A stretch of DNA of 40,589 bases from the NCBI GenBank assembly GCA_038209365.1, contig JBBQXS010000039.1, forward strand, positions 1 to 40,589. The letters are read 5' to 3'. The notes below the pieces were generated by a model. The model was not told the origin of the DNA and made no database searches. It was given only the letters and a program-made list of their open reading frames with translations. The position numbers and the translations under genes are program-made. This DNA is from DASQHW01 sp038209365. Its GTDB lineage: Bacteria; Actinomycetota; Acidimicrobiia; IMCC26256; PALSA-610. Of this stretch, positions 16,408 to 23,308 are shown piece by piece. Every line of letters begins with the position of its first letter. The first letter of the stretch is position 1.

Positions 16408-18510
16408 ATGTCGACCACCTTGCATCGCATCGACGAGCGGGACGTTCCGACGGTGTCGGACGTCGGCACCGCGTCACGAGTGACTACGGCGGTTGCGGGT
16501 CTCCTCGCGGTGATCGGCGTCGTCATCGCCGTTGCGGGTGCGCGCGACCACGACCGGGGGCTCGTGTGGGCGGCCATGGTGCTCGTCGCCGCGTTCGGGC
16601 TTTCGACCGTCGTCGTCGCGATCGCGCGGCCGCGCGAGCCGATGTGGATCTGGCTCGCGGGCGCAACGATTGCGGGCGCGCTCGCACTCCGCACCGATCG
16701 GACCGTCGGCCTCGTGCCGTTCCTGGCGGCAGCCGTCGGCGTCGCACTTCCCGACGGTTGGGTGCGCACGCGTGCCGCACGGATCGCGCTCGGCCTCGTG
16801 TCCGCCGTCGGCATCCCGTGCGCGGTGATCGTCGCCCTTTCCGAGTCTCCGTCCCGGCCGCTGGTGACCGCGGAGTCGTTGGCCGTCGGCCTGATCGCGC
16901 TCGTCGCGTACGCCGTACGATGCCGCAGCGCGGCGGCCGTCGAGCGGGCGCGGCTCCAATGGGCCGGGTGGGGAGGGGTCGTCGCGGGTGCGTGCGCGCT
17001 CGTGGTCTGGCTGATGCACGAGCTGATCGGCTGGCCGGACGGGTTGGGCGCACCCATCGTCGTCCTGGCCGCGTCGATTCCGCTCGCGATCATGCTCGCG
17101 TCGTTCGAGCGGCTGGCACTGCGGATCGACCGGCTGCTCGTGCGCACGATCGAAGCCGGTGGGCTCGTCGCGCTGGTCGGGATCGTGTACGTCGTCGTGG
17201 TGCTCGGCTTCGGCGACAGCCCGACGGACGCGAGCCGCCGGGTGCTCGGGCTCTCGCTCGTCGCCGCCGCGATCGCGGCCCTGCTCTTCGTGCCGGCCCG
17301 CAATTGGCTCGAGGAGCTCGCGAACCGAAGGGTGTACGGCGACCAACGGGCGCCCGACGAACCGTTGCAGACGTTCGGTGCGCGCATGTCACGCGCGATC
17401 CCGCTCGACGAGCTGCTGCTCCAGCTCGCGGAGTCATTGAAGAAGAGCATGCAGCTGTCCAACGCCGAGGTGTGGACCGGCACCGGCGGCGTGTTCCAAC
17501 GCGCGGCGGCCGTCCCTTATCGAGAGGCGGCGCGTGTCGAGCTCAACGAGGAGGAGGCGGTGGTCGTCGCCCGCGCCCACGTCTCGGGAAACGCATGGAT
17601 CCAGGTCTGGCTGCCGGCCTTCTTGGCCGAGCACCCGGACCGCACCTTGCGCGTCGCGCCGCTCGTGCTCTCCGGTGAGCTGTTCGGCTTCATCCTGTGC
17701 GCGCGTCAAGGGAACCAGCAGCCGTTCAGCAGCGAAGAAGAGCGGGTGCTCACCGACCTCGCCCGCCAGGTCGCGGTCGCGTTGCACAACTCCGCGCTCG
17801 ACACCGCGTTGCAGGCGTCCCTCGACGACCTGCGCGTCGCGAACGAGGAGCTACGGGCTTCTCGCTCGCGCATCGTTGCCACTGCGGACCAATCGCGGCG
17901 CCAGATCGAGCGCAATCTTCACGACGGCGCCCAACAGCATCTCGTGGCGCTCGCCGTGAAGCTCGGGCTCGCGCGCCAGCTGGTCGACGGCGATCGCGAG
18001 GCGCTCGCGACGCTGCTCGAGGAGCTGCGCGGCGATGCGCAGACGACCCTCACCGAGCTGCGTGAGCTCGCGCACGGGATCTATCCGCCTCTGCTCATGG
18101 ACCGCGGCCTGCGGGAAGCGTTGGTCGCGGCCGCGAACCGCTCGCTGCTCCACACCGAGGTCGAGGCGGACATCGGGCGCTATCCCTCGGACATCGAAGC
18201 CGCCATCTACTTCTGTTGCCTCGAGGCGTTGCAGAACGCCGGCAAGCACGCGGGGGAGAGCGCGGTCATCAAGATCACACTCACCGAGACCGACGGTGTG
18301 CTGCGCTTCCAGGTTGCCGACGACGGCGCCGGCTTCGATGCCAGGAGCTCAGCCGGCCGCGGGCACGGCTTCGTCAACATGGCCGACCGGCTCGGCGCGA
18401 TCGGCGGCAAGGTCGCGGTCGACAGCGCGCCGGGCGAAGGCACGCGGATCAGCGGGATGGTCCCGCTCGCCGGTCACGAGCCGGAGGAAGCCCAGCCGTC
18501 CCAGAGCTGA
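16408..18510 (+). CDS. Membrane sensor histidine kinase, GAF plus HisKA_3/HATPase (NarL-type partner)
   Basis: This is a 700-residue kinase. The N-terminal ~300 residues hold roughly eight to nine hydrophobic TM segments (for example TAVAGLLAVIGVVIAVAG, LGLVSAVGIPCAVIVAL, GLVALVGIVYVVVVLGFG). A GAF-like region spans ~335-475. The dimerisation/phospho-acceptor box is RRQIERNLHDGAQQHL with His505, followed by ELRELAHGIYPPLL, typical of kinases that phosphorylate NarL/FixJ regulators. The ATPase domain has an N-box variant LEALQNAGKHA, a G1 box VADDGAGFD and a GHGFVNMADRLGAIGG segment. It starts three bases after permease 3 and probably ends the operon. Its last 37 bases overlap the 3' end of a convergent receiver-domain gene. 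Likely partners are the NarL regulator (18931-19608) and the receiver-cyclase (7125), inferred from their similar receivers. Confidence 0.92.
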   Translation: MSTTLHRIDERDVPTVSDVGTASRVTTAVAGLLAVIGVVIAVAGARDHDRGLVWAAMVLVAAFGLSTVVVAIARPREPMWIWLAGATIAGALALRTDRTVGLVPFLAAAVGVALPDGWVRTRAARIALGLVSAVGIPCAVIVALSESPSRPLVTAESLAVGLIALVAYAVRCRSAAAVERARLQWAGWGGVVAGACALVVWLMHELIGWPDGLGAPIVVLAASIPLAIMLASFERLALRIDRLLVRTIEAGGLVALVGIVYVVVVLGFGDSPTDASRRVLGLSLVAAAIAALLFVPARNWLEELANRRVYGDQRAPDEPLQTFGARMSRAIPLDELLLQLAESLKKSMQLSNAEVWTGTGGVFQRAAAVPYREAARVELNEEEAVVVARAHVSGNAWIQVWLPAFLAEHPDRTLRVAPLVLSGELFGFILCARQGNQQPFSSEEERVLTDLARQVAVALHNSALDTALQASLDDLRVANEELRASRSRIVATADQSRRQIERNLHDGAQQHLVALAVKLGLARQLVDGDREALATLLEELRGDAQTTLTELRELAHGIYPPLLMDRGLREALVAAANRSLLHTEVEADIGRYPSDIEAAIYFCCLEALQNAGKHAGESAVIKITLTETDGVLRFQVADDGAGFDARSSAGRGHGFVNMADRLGAIGGKVAVDSAPGEGTRISGMVPLAGHEPEEAQPSQS

Positions 18511-18884
18511 CGGACGAGCGCCGGACCGAAGTCCTCCTTGTGCACGTACGCGAGCGCGCCGCATTCCTTGGCGTCGTTCGGGAGGTCCGCTTCGGAGTAG
18601 GTCGACATGAGGATCACGGCGGTCTCCGGATGCGCGGCCCGGATCCGTCCCGTCGCCTCGATCCCGCTCATTCCGGGCATGTTGATGTCCATCAGCACGA
18701 GGTCGGGTGGCTGGGCGTCGACCTGCGCGATCGCCTCCTCGGCGGAGGCGGCCTCCGCCGTCACCGCGAAGCCGGCGGTCATTCCGATCACCGTGCGCGC
18801 GACCGCCCGAAACGGCAGCTGATCGTCCACGATCAGCACTGAGACGGTCAACGTCTCCCCCTCGGGGGTGCTCACGTCGTTCAT
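18474..18884 (-). CDS. Single-domain response regulator (receiver only)
   Basis: This 136-residue protein is essentially one CheY-like receiver: VLIVDDQ acidic pair, phospho-acceptor Asp66 in LVLMDINMPGMSG, conserved Ser in LMSTYSE and Lys in YVHKED. The C-terminal tail (PALVRQLWDGWASSGS) is too short for an output domain. Its 3' end overlaps the convergent kinase gene by 37 bases. It lies 46 bases downstream of the NarL-type regulator on the same strand and is probably co-transcribed with it. No clear Shine-Dalgarno precedes ATG 18884. Possible roles are a phosphate sink, a relay, or a regulator acting by protein contact on the kinase or cyclase. Its receiver is less similar to the cyclase receiver than the neighbouring NarL one. 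Confidence 0.9.
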   Translation of the reverse strand: MNDVSTPEGETLTVSVLIVDDQLPFRAVARTVIGMTAGFAVTAEAASAEEAIAQVDAQPPDLVLMDINMPGMSGIEATGRIRAAHPETAVILMSTYSEADLPNDAKECGALAYVHKEDFGPALVRQLWDGWASSGS

Positions 18885-18930
18885 GCTCGCGCCCGGCGGT
18901 AGGCCTGCCCAGGGTGGAACCCTTCGGTGC

Positions 18931-19608
18931 TCAGGGGTGCTCGCCTCCCTCCTCGGCCAGGTACAGCAGCACGGCCTTCACCCGGCGGTGGACGTCCACC
19001 TCCGAGCCGAGCCCGAGCTTCGAGAAGAGGGAGTTGATGTGCTTCTCGACGGCACGTTCCGACAGGAACAGGGCCTGCGCGATCCCGGCGTTGTTGCGAC
19101 CCTGGGCCATCTGGTCGAGCACCTCGCGCTCGCGAGGCGTGAGGCGCTCGATCGCGGACGACCGCTGCTTCTGGCGCTGGGCGACGAGCGCCTCGACGAC
19201 GACAGGGTCGATCACGCTCCCGCCGCGCGCGACGTCCTCGATGGCGCGCACGATCTGCGTGGCATCCGAGACGCGCTCCTTCAGGAGGTACGCGCGTCCT
19301 TCGGAGCCGCGTTCGAGGAGTGCGAGCGCATACGCGGGATCGACGTACTGCGACAGCACGACGACGCCGATCCCGGGCTGGGAGTCACGCAGCGCGAGCG
19401 CGGCGCGGATGCCCTCGTCGGTACCGGTGGGCGGCATCCGTATGTCGGTGACGACGACATCGGGCTGCTCGCGCTCGACCGTCTCCATGAGCTCGTCGTA
19501 GGAGCCGCACGCTCCGCACACCGTCAGACCGGGCTGGTGCTCGAGCAGCGTGATGATGCCCTCGCGAACCAGCAGATTGTCCTCGGCGACCACCACCCGC
19601 AGCGGCAT
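18931..19608 (-). CDS. NarL/FixJ-family response regulator
   Basis: This 225-residue regulator has a receiver domain (residues 3-~120) with the acidic pair Glu9-Asp10, phospho-acceptor Asp55 in VVVTDIRMPP and Lys in YLLKER. A complete LuxR-type helix-turn-helix follows at ~150-215 (LTPREREVLDQMAQGRNNAGIAQALFLSERAVEKHINSLFSKL, quoted in part for its key residues T-P-R-E-R-E-V-L and V-E-K-H). The receiver aligns closely with that of the receiver-cyclase at 7125: both share LLVREG, VVVTDIRMPP, VVLSQY and AYLLK. It is divergent from rplU and likely transcribed with the receiver-only gene downstream. The nearby HisKA_3 kinase is the obvious phosphodonor. Targets are unknown; the ABC operon is a plausible one. 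Confidence 0.93.
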   Translation of the reverse strand: MPLRVVVAEDNLLVREGIITLLEHQPGLTVCGACGSYDELMETVEREQPDVVVTDIRMPPTGTDEGIRAALALRDSQPGIGVVVLSQYVDPAYALALLERGSEGRAYLLKERVSDATQIVRAIEDVARGGSVIDPVVVEALVAQRQKQRSSAIERLTPREREVLDQMAQGRNNAGIAQALFLSERAVEKHINSLFSKLGLGSEVDVHRRVKAVLLYLAEEGGEHP

Positions 19609-19615
19609 GCCTATG

Positions 19616-19665
19616 GGTCGACTCCGCGCTCCGCTCCCCCCGGTCGCTGCGCTGTCGTCTCCACG
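19616..19665. repeat. Direct repeat copy 1 (~50 bp) upstream of rplU
   Basis: This copy runs from GGTCGACTCCGCGCTCCGCT to GCTGCGCTGTCGTCTCCACG. It is repeated 56 bases further on, differing only in a short C/T stretch in the middle. It lies between the NarL regulator start and rplU. No coding frame explains it. Confidence 0.85.
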
Positions 19666-19671
19666 TCCATC

Positions 19672-19722
19672 GGTCGACTCCGCGCTCCGCTCCCGTCCGG
19701 TCGCTGCGCTGTCGTCTCCACG
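19672..19722. repeat. Direct repeat copy 2 (~51 bp) upstream of rplU
   Basis: This second copy has the same two end blocks, with CCCGTCC in place of CCCCC in the centre. Six bases separate the two copies. It may be part of a dispersed intergenic repeat family or the scar of a rearrangement. No further copy was noticed in this window. Confidence 0.85.
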
Positions 19723-19741
19723 GGAGCCGACCCTATCGGCC

Positions 19742-19776
19742 GGGAACCGGTGGTCGGCTACTATCTCCCGGTTCCC
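19742..19776 (+). promoter_or_regulatory. rplU promoter candidate inside an inverted repeat
   Basis: GGGAACCGG (19742-19750) and CCGGTTCCC (19768-19776) are perfect 9-bp arms around a 17-base loop. The loop holds TACTAT (19759-19764), a good -10 hexamer, which would give a leader of about 30 bases to GTG 19800. No consensus -35 was found. The arms overlap the promoter and could be an operator. Confidence 0.4.
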
Positions 19777-19799
19777 CGAACAGTCCGGAGCAGCAGCGC

Positions 19800-20108
19800 G
19801 TGGCCATCTATGCAGTGATCGAGAGTGGCGGCAAGCAGTACCGGGTCGCCGAAGGCGACCGGCTGGATGTCGAGCGCCTCGACGGTGACGAGGTCACGCT
19901 GCGGCCGGTCATGCTCGTGGACGGCGATGCCGTGCTCGCCACGCCCGCGCAGCTCGGCGGCGCCGCGGTGACGGCTCGCGTGGTCGGCGCTGCCCGCGGC
20001 CCGAAGATCAAGGGCTTCACGTACAAGAACAAGTCGAACCAGCGGCGCCACTGGGGGCACCGCCAGCACTACTCGACGATCGAGATCACCGGGATAACGA
20101 ACGCCTGA
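19800..20108 (+). CDS. rplU: 50S ribosomal protein bL21
   Basis: This is a 102-residue ribosomal protein of the large subunit that binds 23S rRNA. It begins AIYAVIESGGKQYRV, typical of the family, and ends with the basic GFTYKNKSNQRRHWGHRQ segment. Start GTG 19800 has GGAG about ten bases upstream. It is followed after 21 bases by rpmA, the usual pair. In many relatives rne lies just upstream and obg just downstream; here both are displaced by inserted gene blocks. Confidence 0.97.
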   Translation: MAIYAVIESGGKQYRVAEGDRLDVERLDGDEVTLRPVMLVDGDAVLATPAQLGGAAVTARVVGAARGPKIKGFTYKNKSNQRRHWGHRQHYSTIEITGITNA

Positions 20109-20129
20109 GGCGAGCGAAAGAGAAAACGC

Positions 20130-20387
20130 ATGTCGAAGAAGAAGGGTGCCGCGTCCTCACGCAACGGGCGCGATTCGAACTCGCAACGGCTCGGTGTGAA
20201 GCGTTACAGCGGCCAGACGGTCACCGCGGGAACGATCATCGTTCGCCAGCGCGGCACGCGTTTCCACCCCGGCTACAACGTCGGGCGCGGCGGCGACGAC
20301 ACGCTGTTCGCCACCGCCGACGGCGTCGTGAAGTTCGGCAACCGGCGCGGCCGCAAACTCGTCGACATCGTCCTTGCCGAGGGCTAG
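20130..20387 (+). CDS. rpmA: 50S ribosomal protein bL27
   Basis: This 85-residue ribosomal protein lies near the peptidyl-transferase centre. It begins SKKKGAASSRNGRDSNSQRLGVKRY, recognisable by the K-G-x-x-S-S-x-N-G-R-D-S pattern, and continues with GTIIVRQRGTRFHPG. There is no N-terminal cleavable extension of the Firmicutes type: the sequence starts directly at the mature motif. It is co-transcribed with rplU. ATG 20130 has a weak purine-rich site (AAAGAG) upstream. Confidence 0.97.
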   Translation: MSKKKGAASSRNGRDSNSQRLGVKRYSGQTVTAGTIIVRQRGTRFHPGYNVGRGGDDTLFATADGVVKFGNRRGRKLVDIVLAEG

Positions 20388-20412
20388 CGATTCGTCCTCG
20401 TCGCAAGAGCTC

Positions 20413-20856
20413 ATGAGATTCGATCTGGCGTCTGCGCGCGCGGCGGCAGCCGAGGATCGCACCGCCATCTGGGTGGGTGACTTCCTCGCCAGCCGCGGCA
20501 GCGACAACGAGGTCCTGGCCGCCGCGCTCTCCTTGAAGGAGCACTGGTGGCTGGGCCCGACGAGGGTGCCACTCGACGATCTCGTGCGCCTCGCCGGGCC
20601 CGAAGACGACGCACTCGTGACGATCGACGAGGACGAGTGGGAAGACGACATCGGCGACATGGCGCAGAGCCTCGAGGACGGCTGGGAACCGCCGCCGCTC
20701 CTTGCCGAGTACCAGGACGGCCGCTTGCTGCTGCAGGACGGCAACCATCGCTACGAGGCGTTGCAGCGCGAAGGCGCGCCCGACGCGTGGGTGCTCGTCT
20801 TCTTCGACGACCCCGCGGAGCGGGAACGCTTCTCCAGGGAGCGATCGCCCGGCTGA
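20413..20856 (+). CDS. Small protein with ParB/sulfiredoxin-like domain
   Basis: The protein has 147 residues from ATG 20413; an in-frame TTG at 20374 would overlap rpmA. The C-terminal half has PPPLLAEYQDGRLLLQDGNHRYEAL. The D-G-N-H-R-Y-E-A-L block matches the ParB/Srx nucleotide-binding fold (compare DGxHRxxA of ParB-like proteins). The N-terminal half is helical and includes a Trp pair (LKEHWWLGP) and an acidic run (TIDEDEWEDDIGDM). No DNA-binding helix-turn-helix is visible, so this is not a chromosome-partition ParB. It may be a CTP/ATP-binding or ATPase-like stand-alone domain. It sits 25 bases after rpmA on the same strand and may be co-transcribed with it. Its function is unknown. Confidence 0.75.
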   Translation: MRFDLASARAAAAEDRTAIWVGDFLASRGSDNEVLAAALSLKEHWWLGPTRVPLDDLVRLAGPEDDALVTIDEDEWEDDIGDMAQSLEDGWEPPPLLAEYQDGRLLLQDGNHRYEALQREGAPDAWVLVFFDDPAERERFSRERSPG

Positions 20857-20873
20857 ATCCGGGCGCGCCCCGG
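20847..20873. terminator. Overlapping hairpins between convergent genes
   Basis: GCCCGG/CCGGGC (20847-20852, 20859-20864) and CCGGG/CCCGG (20859-20863, 20869-20873) share one arm and are mutually exclusive. They cover the 19-base gap between the convergent stops at 20856 and 20876. No U-run is present, so a bidirectional terminator is only plausible. Confidence 0.3.
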
Positions 20874-20875
20874 CG

Positions 20876-23257
20876 TCAGTGCGTCGGCGCGAGGCCCTCG
20901 GGCAGGGCGTCGGCGTGCACGATCGTGAGCGTCTTGGTGGTGCGGGTGATCGTGACGTAGAGCAGGCGCAACCCGGCGCGGTCCGCGCTCACGAGTGACG
21001 ACGGTTCCACGACGACGACGTGGTCGAACTCCAACCCCTTCGCACTGCTCGGGTCGAGGACCGTGACCGGCGCATCGAGTGCGTCCGCGGATCCCGCGGT
21101 GGCACCGAGGTCTGCGAGCGCGTCGACGATCGGCGCGTGCAGCGCGTCGGGCGCGATCACCGCGACGGTGCCGCTCTGCGCGAACGCGCCGCGGGTTTGC
21201 CGGGCTGCGACGGCGACCAGCTCGGAGACGGGTGCCGCGACGAAACGGGGCTCCTCGCCGGTGCTGCGGACCGACACCGAGGGTTCGACGGTCGGCGCGG
21301 CGACTGCGAGGAGGCGGGACGCGACCTCCATGACCTCTGCCGGTGTGCGGTAGTTGATCGTCAGCGTCACGAAACGAGGAGGATTGTGCGTCGGCAGGTG
21401 GGCGAGCACCGCGTCCCAAGACGCGACCGCTCCCGGCTTGCTGGCCTGGCCGGGGTCACCGACGATCGTCATCGAGCCCGACGGGCAACGCCGCGCCAGC
21501 ATGCGCCACTGCATTGCGCTGAGGTCCTGGGCCTCGTCGACGAGCACGTGCCCGAACGTGCGCGGCTCGCCCGGTGCTTCGTGGCCGTTCGACGACGGTT
21601 CCCCGAACCGCTGGGCCAGCGTCGTCGCGTCGGCGTAGCCGTGCAGCCCGAGATCGTCGAGGACCCGGTTCGCGGTGTCGAGGGCGTCGTCGCCCTCGCG
21701 CCGCCGCCGGCGCTGCTGCCTCGCCGCCTCGACCGGTCCGAGCAGCGCGTCCGCCTCGTCGACGAGCGCGACGTCTCCTTCCGTCCAGGCCACGGCTGAC
21801 AGGTCACTCTCCCGGTGGCGATGCAGGAGCGCCTGCTCGTCGTCGGTGAGCACGCCCTCGCCGGCGGAACGCACGAGCGCCGTGAACCCGAGAAGGTCAT
21901 TGACCAGCTCCGCACCCGACAGCGCCGGCCACATGCGCTCGAGCGCTTCCCGCACATCGGGCCGCGAGCGCAGACGCGCGCGCAGCTCCTGGTCCCAACC
22001 CGGCGGTGGGTTCTCCCCGCGCGCGAGCGCGCTCGCGACCGAGACGTCGAACGCGCCGTCGCGGTCGAACATGCTCCTGACGTTGCTCGCCTCGGAGAGC
22101 GGCGCACCGCGCTCGTCGCGCCGCTCGCGATACGCGCGGATGGCTGCGGTCTTGTATCGCGAGACGAGCAGGTCGAGGATGCGCCGTACCGCATACGGAC
22201 GCTTCTCGTTGTGGGTACCTCGCCGGCGGCGCGTTGCCTCGACGGCCCGAACGGTGTCGCCTCGGGAGAGCCGCACGCGGACGCCGTCGATCAACACGAC
22301 GAGGTCTTCCCGAAGCGGCCGCTCACGATCGGCGACCGCCGACGCGATGACGCGTGCCATCCGCACGTCGCCCTTCAGCTGCGCGACCGCGGCGGTATCG
22401 AGCCCCGTGCCCCGCAGCCGCGGCTTCAGGCCGGTGATCGTCGAGAGCTGCACGTCCTGTTCGCCGAGCGACGGGAGCACGTGCTCGATGTAGCGGAGGA
22501 AGACCGCGCTCGGGCCGACCAGCAGCACGCCTTGCGCGGCGAGGCGCCGCCGGTGCGTATAGAGCAGATAGGCGGCGCGGTGCAGTGCCACCGCGGTCTT
22601 GCCCGTGCCGGGACCGCCGGCCACGACGAGCACGCCGTGGATGTCGGCCCGGATCGCCTCGTCCTGCTCCGCCTGGATCGTCGCGACGATGTCGCCCATG
22701 CGCCCCGTGCGGTTGCGCTCGAGCGCGGCGAGCAGCGCGCCCTCGCCGGCGACGCTAAGGCCCTCGTGCTCCACCGCGTCCTGGTCGAAGACCTCGTCGT
22801 CGAGGCCGACGACATCGCGGCCCTTGCGGGTGATGAGGTGGCGGCGCCGCACGACGCCCATGGGCTCCACCGCGGTGGCGCGGTAGAACGGTTCGGCAAC
22901 GGGCGCCCGCCAGTCGACCACGAGCGGCGTGTGCTCGGCGTCTTCGACCGCGAGCCGCCCGACGTACCAGCTCTGGCCGTCCTCGCCGTCCAGCCGGTCC
23001 ATGTCGAGGCGACCGAACACGAGCGGTGCCTCGCCGATGTCGAGGTCGGCGAGCCGCCGTTGGGTCACGTCCCAGGCGATGTCGCGCTCGAGCCGGGCCT
23101 GGTGGGTGCCCCCGGCGCGGACGTCCGCGTACGCGGCCCGGACCCGCTCCGCCGCGGCCCGCATCGCTTCGAGTCGCGCGTATGCCCTGGTGACGTACGC
23201 CTGTTCCTCGGCAACCTCAGGATCGGCGTTGGGGCGCTCGGGCAAACGATCGTGCAC
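20876..23257 (-). CDS. helD: HelD/HelR-type UvrD-like ATPase (RNA polymerase recycling factor family)
   Basis: This 793-residue superfamily 1 helicase-like ATPase has Walker A GGPGTGKT (Lys220), the DEAQD box, LTINYRTPAEVMEVA, and the late motifs AKGLEFDHVVVVEP and LLYVTITRTTKTL. The N-terminal ~75 residues form a charged helical region (EEQAYVTRAYARLEAMR) before VVDWRAPVAEPFY, a sequence typical of HelD proteins rather than UvrD/PcrA. In actinobacteria HelD binds stalled RNA polymerase and removes nucleic acid; some members (HelR) protect against rifamycins. Start GTG 23257 has GGGGAG four bases upstream. It lies 51 bases downstream of qcrB on the same strand and could be read through from the respiratory operon. 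The symbol reflects the family, not a proven orthologue. Confidence 0.88.
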   Translation of the reverse strand: MHDRLPERPNADPEVAEEQAYVTRAYARLEAMRAAAERVRAAYADVRAGGTHQARLERDIAWDVTQRRLADLDIGEAPLVFGRLDMDRLDGEDGQSWYVGRLAVEDAEHTPLVVDWRAPVAEPFYRATAVEPMGVVRRRHLITRKGRDVVGLDDEVFDQDAVEHEGLSVAGEGALLAALERNRTGRMGDIVATIQAEQDEAIRADIHGVLVVAGGPGTGKTAVALHRAAYLLYTHRRRLAAQGVLLVGPSAVFLRYIEHVLPSLGEQDVQLSTITGLKPRLRGTGLDTAAVAQLKGDVRMARVIASAVADRERPLREDLVVLIDGVRVRLSRGDTVRAVEATRRRRGTHNEKRPYAVRRILDLLVSRYKTAAIRAYRERRDERGAPLSEASNVRSMFDRDGAFDVSVASALARGENPPPGWDQELRARLRSRPDVREALERMWPALSGAELVNDLLGFTALVRSAGEGVLTDDEQALLHRHRESDLSAVAWTEGDVALVDEADALLGPVEAARQQRRRRREGDDALDTANRVLDDLGLHGYADATTLAQRFGEPSSNGHEAPGEPRTFGHVLVDEAQDLSAMQWRMLARRCPSGSMTIVGDPGQASKPGAVASWDAVLAHLPTHNPPRFVTLTINYRTPAEVMEVASRLLAVAAPTVEPSVSVRSTGEEPRFVAAPVSELVAVAARQTRGAFAQSGTVAVIAPDALHAPIVDALADLGATAGSADALDAPVTVLDPSSAKGLEFDHVVVVEPSSLVSADRAGLRLLYVTITRTTKTLTIVHADALPEGLAPTH

Positions 23258-23308
23258 ATCGCTCCCCGGGATCGCGGACGAAATTCGGGATGGGTCAGCC
23301 TAGTCGTT

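Noticed and set aside
13759..16425. Long minus-strand open frame (about 888 codons) opposite permease 3, and a similar one at 11363-13687
   Set aside because: They lie antisense to clear FtsX permeases. Their Arg/His/Asp-rich composition is typical of the shadow frame in GC-rich genes, and no domain is recognisable.
20413..20856. Chromosome-partition ParB
   Set aside because: There is no helix-turn-helix or C-terminal dimer domain and no parA neighbour; only a ParB-fold-like motif is present.
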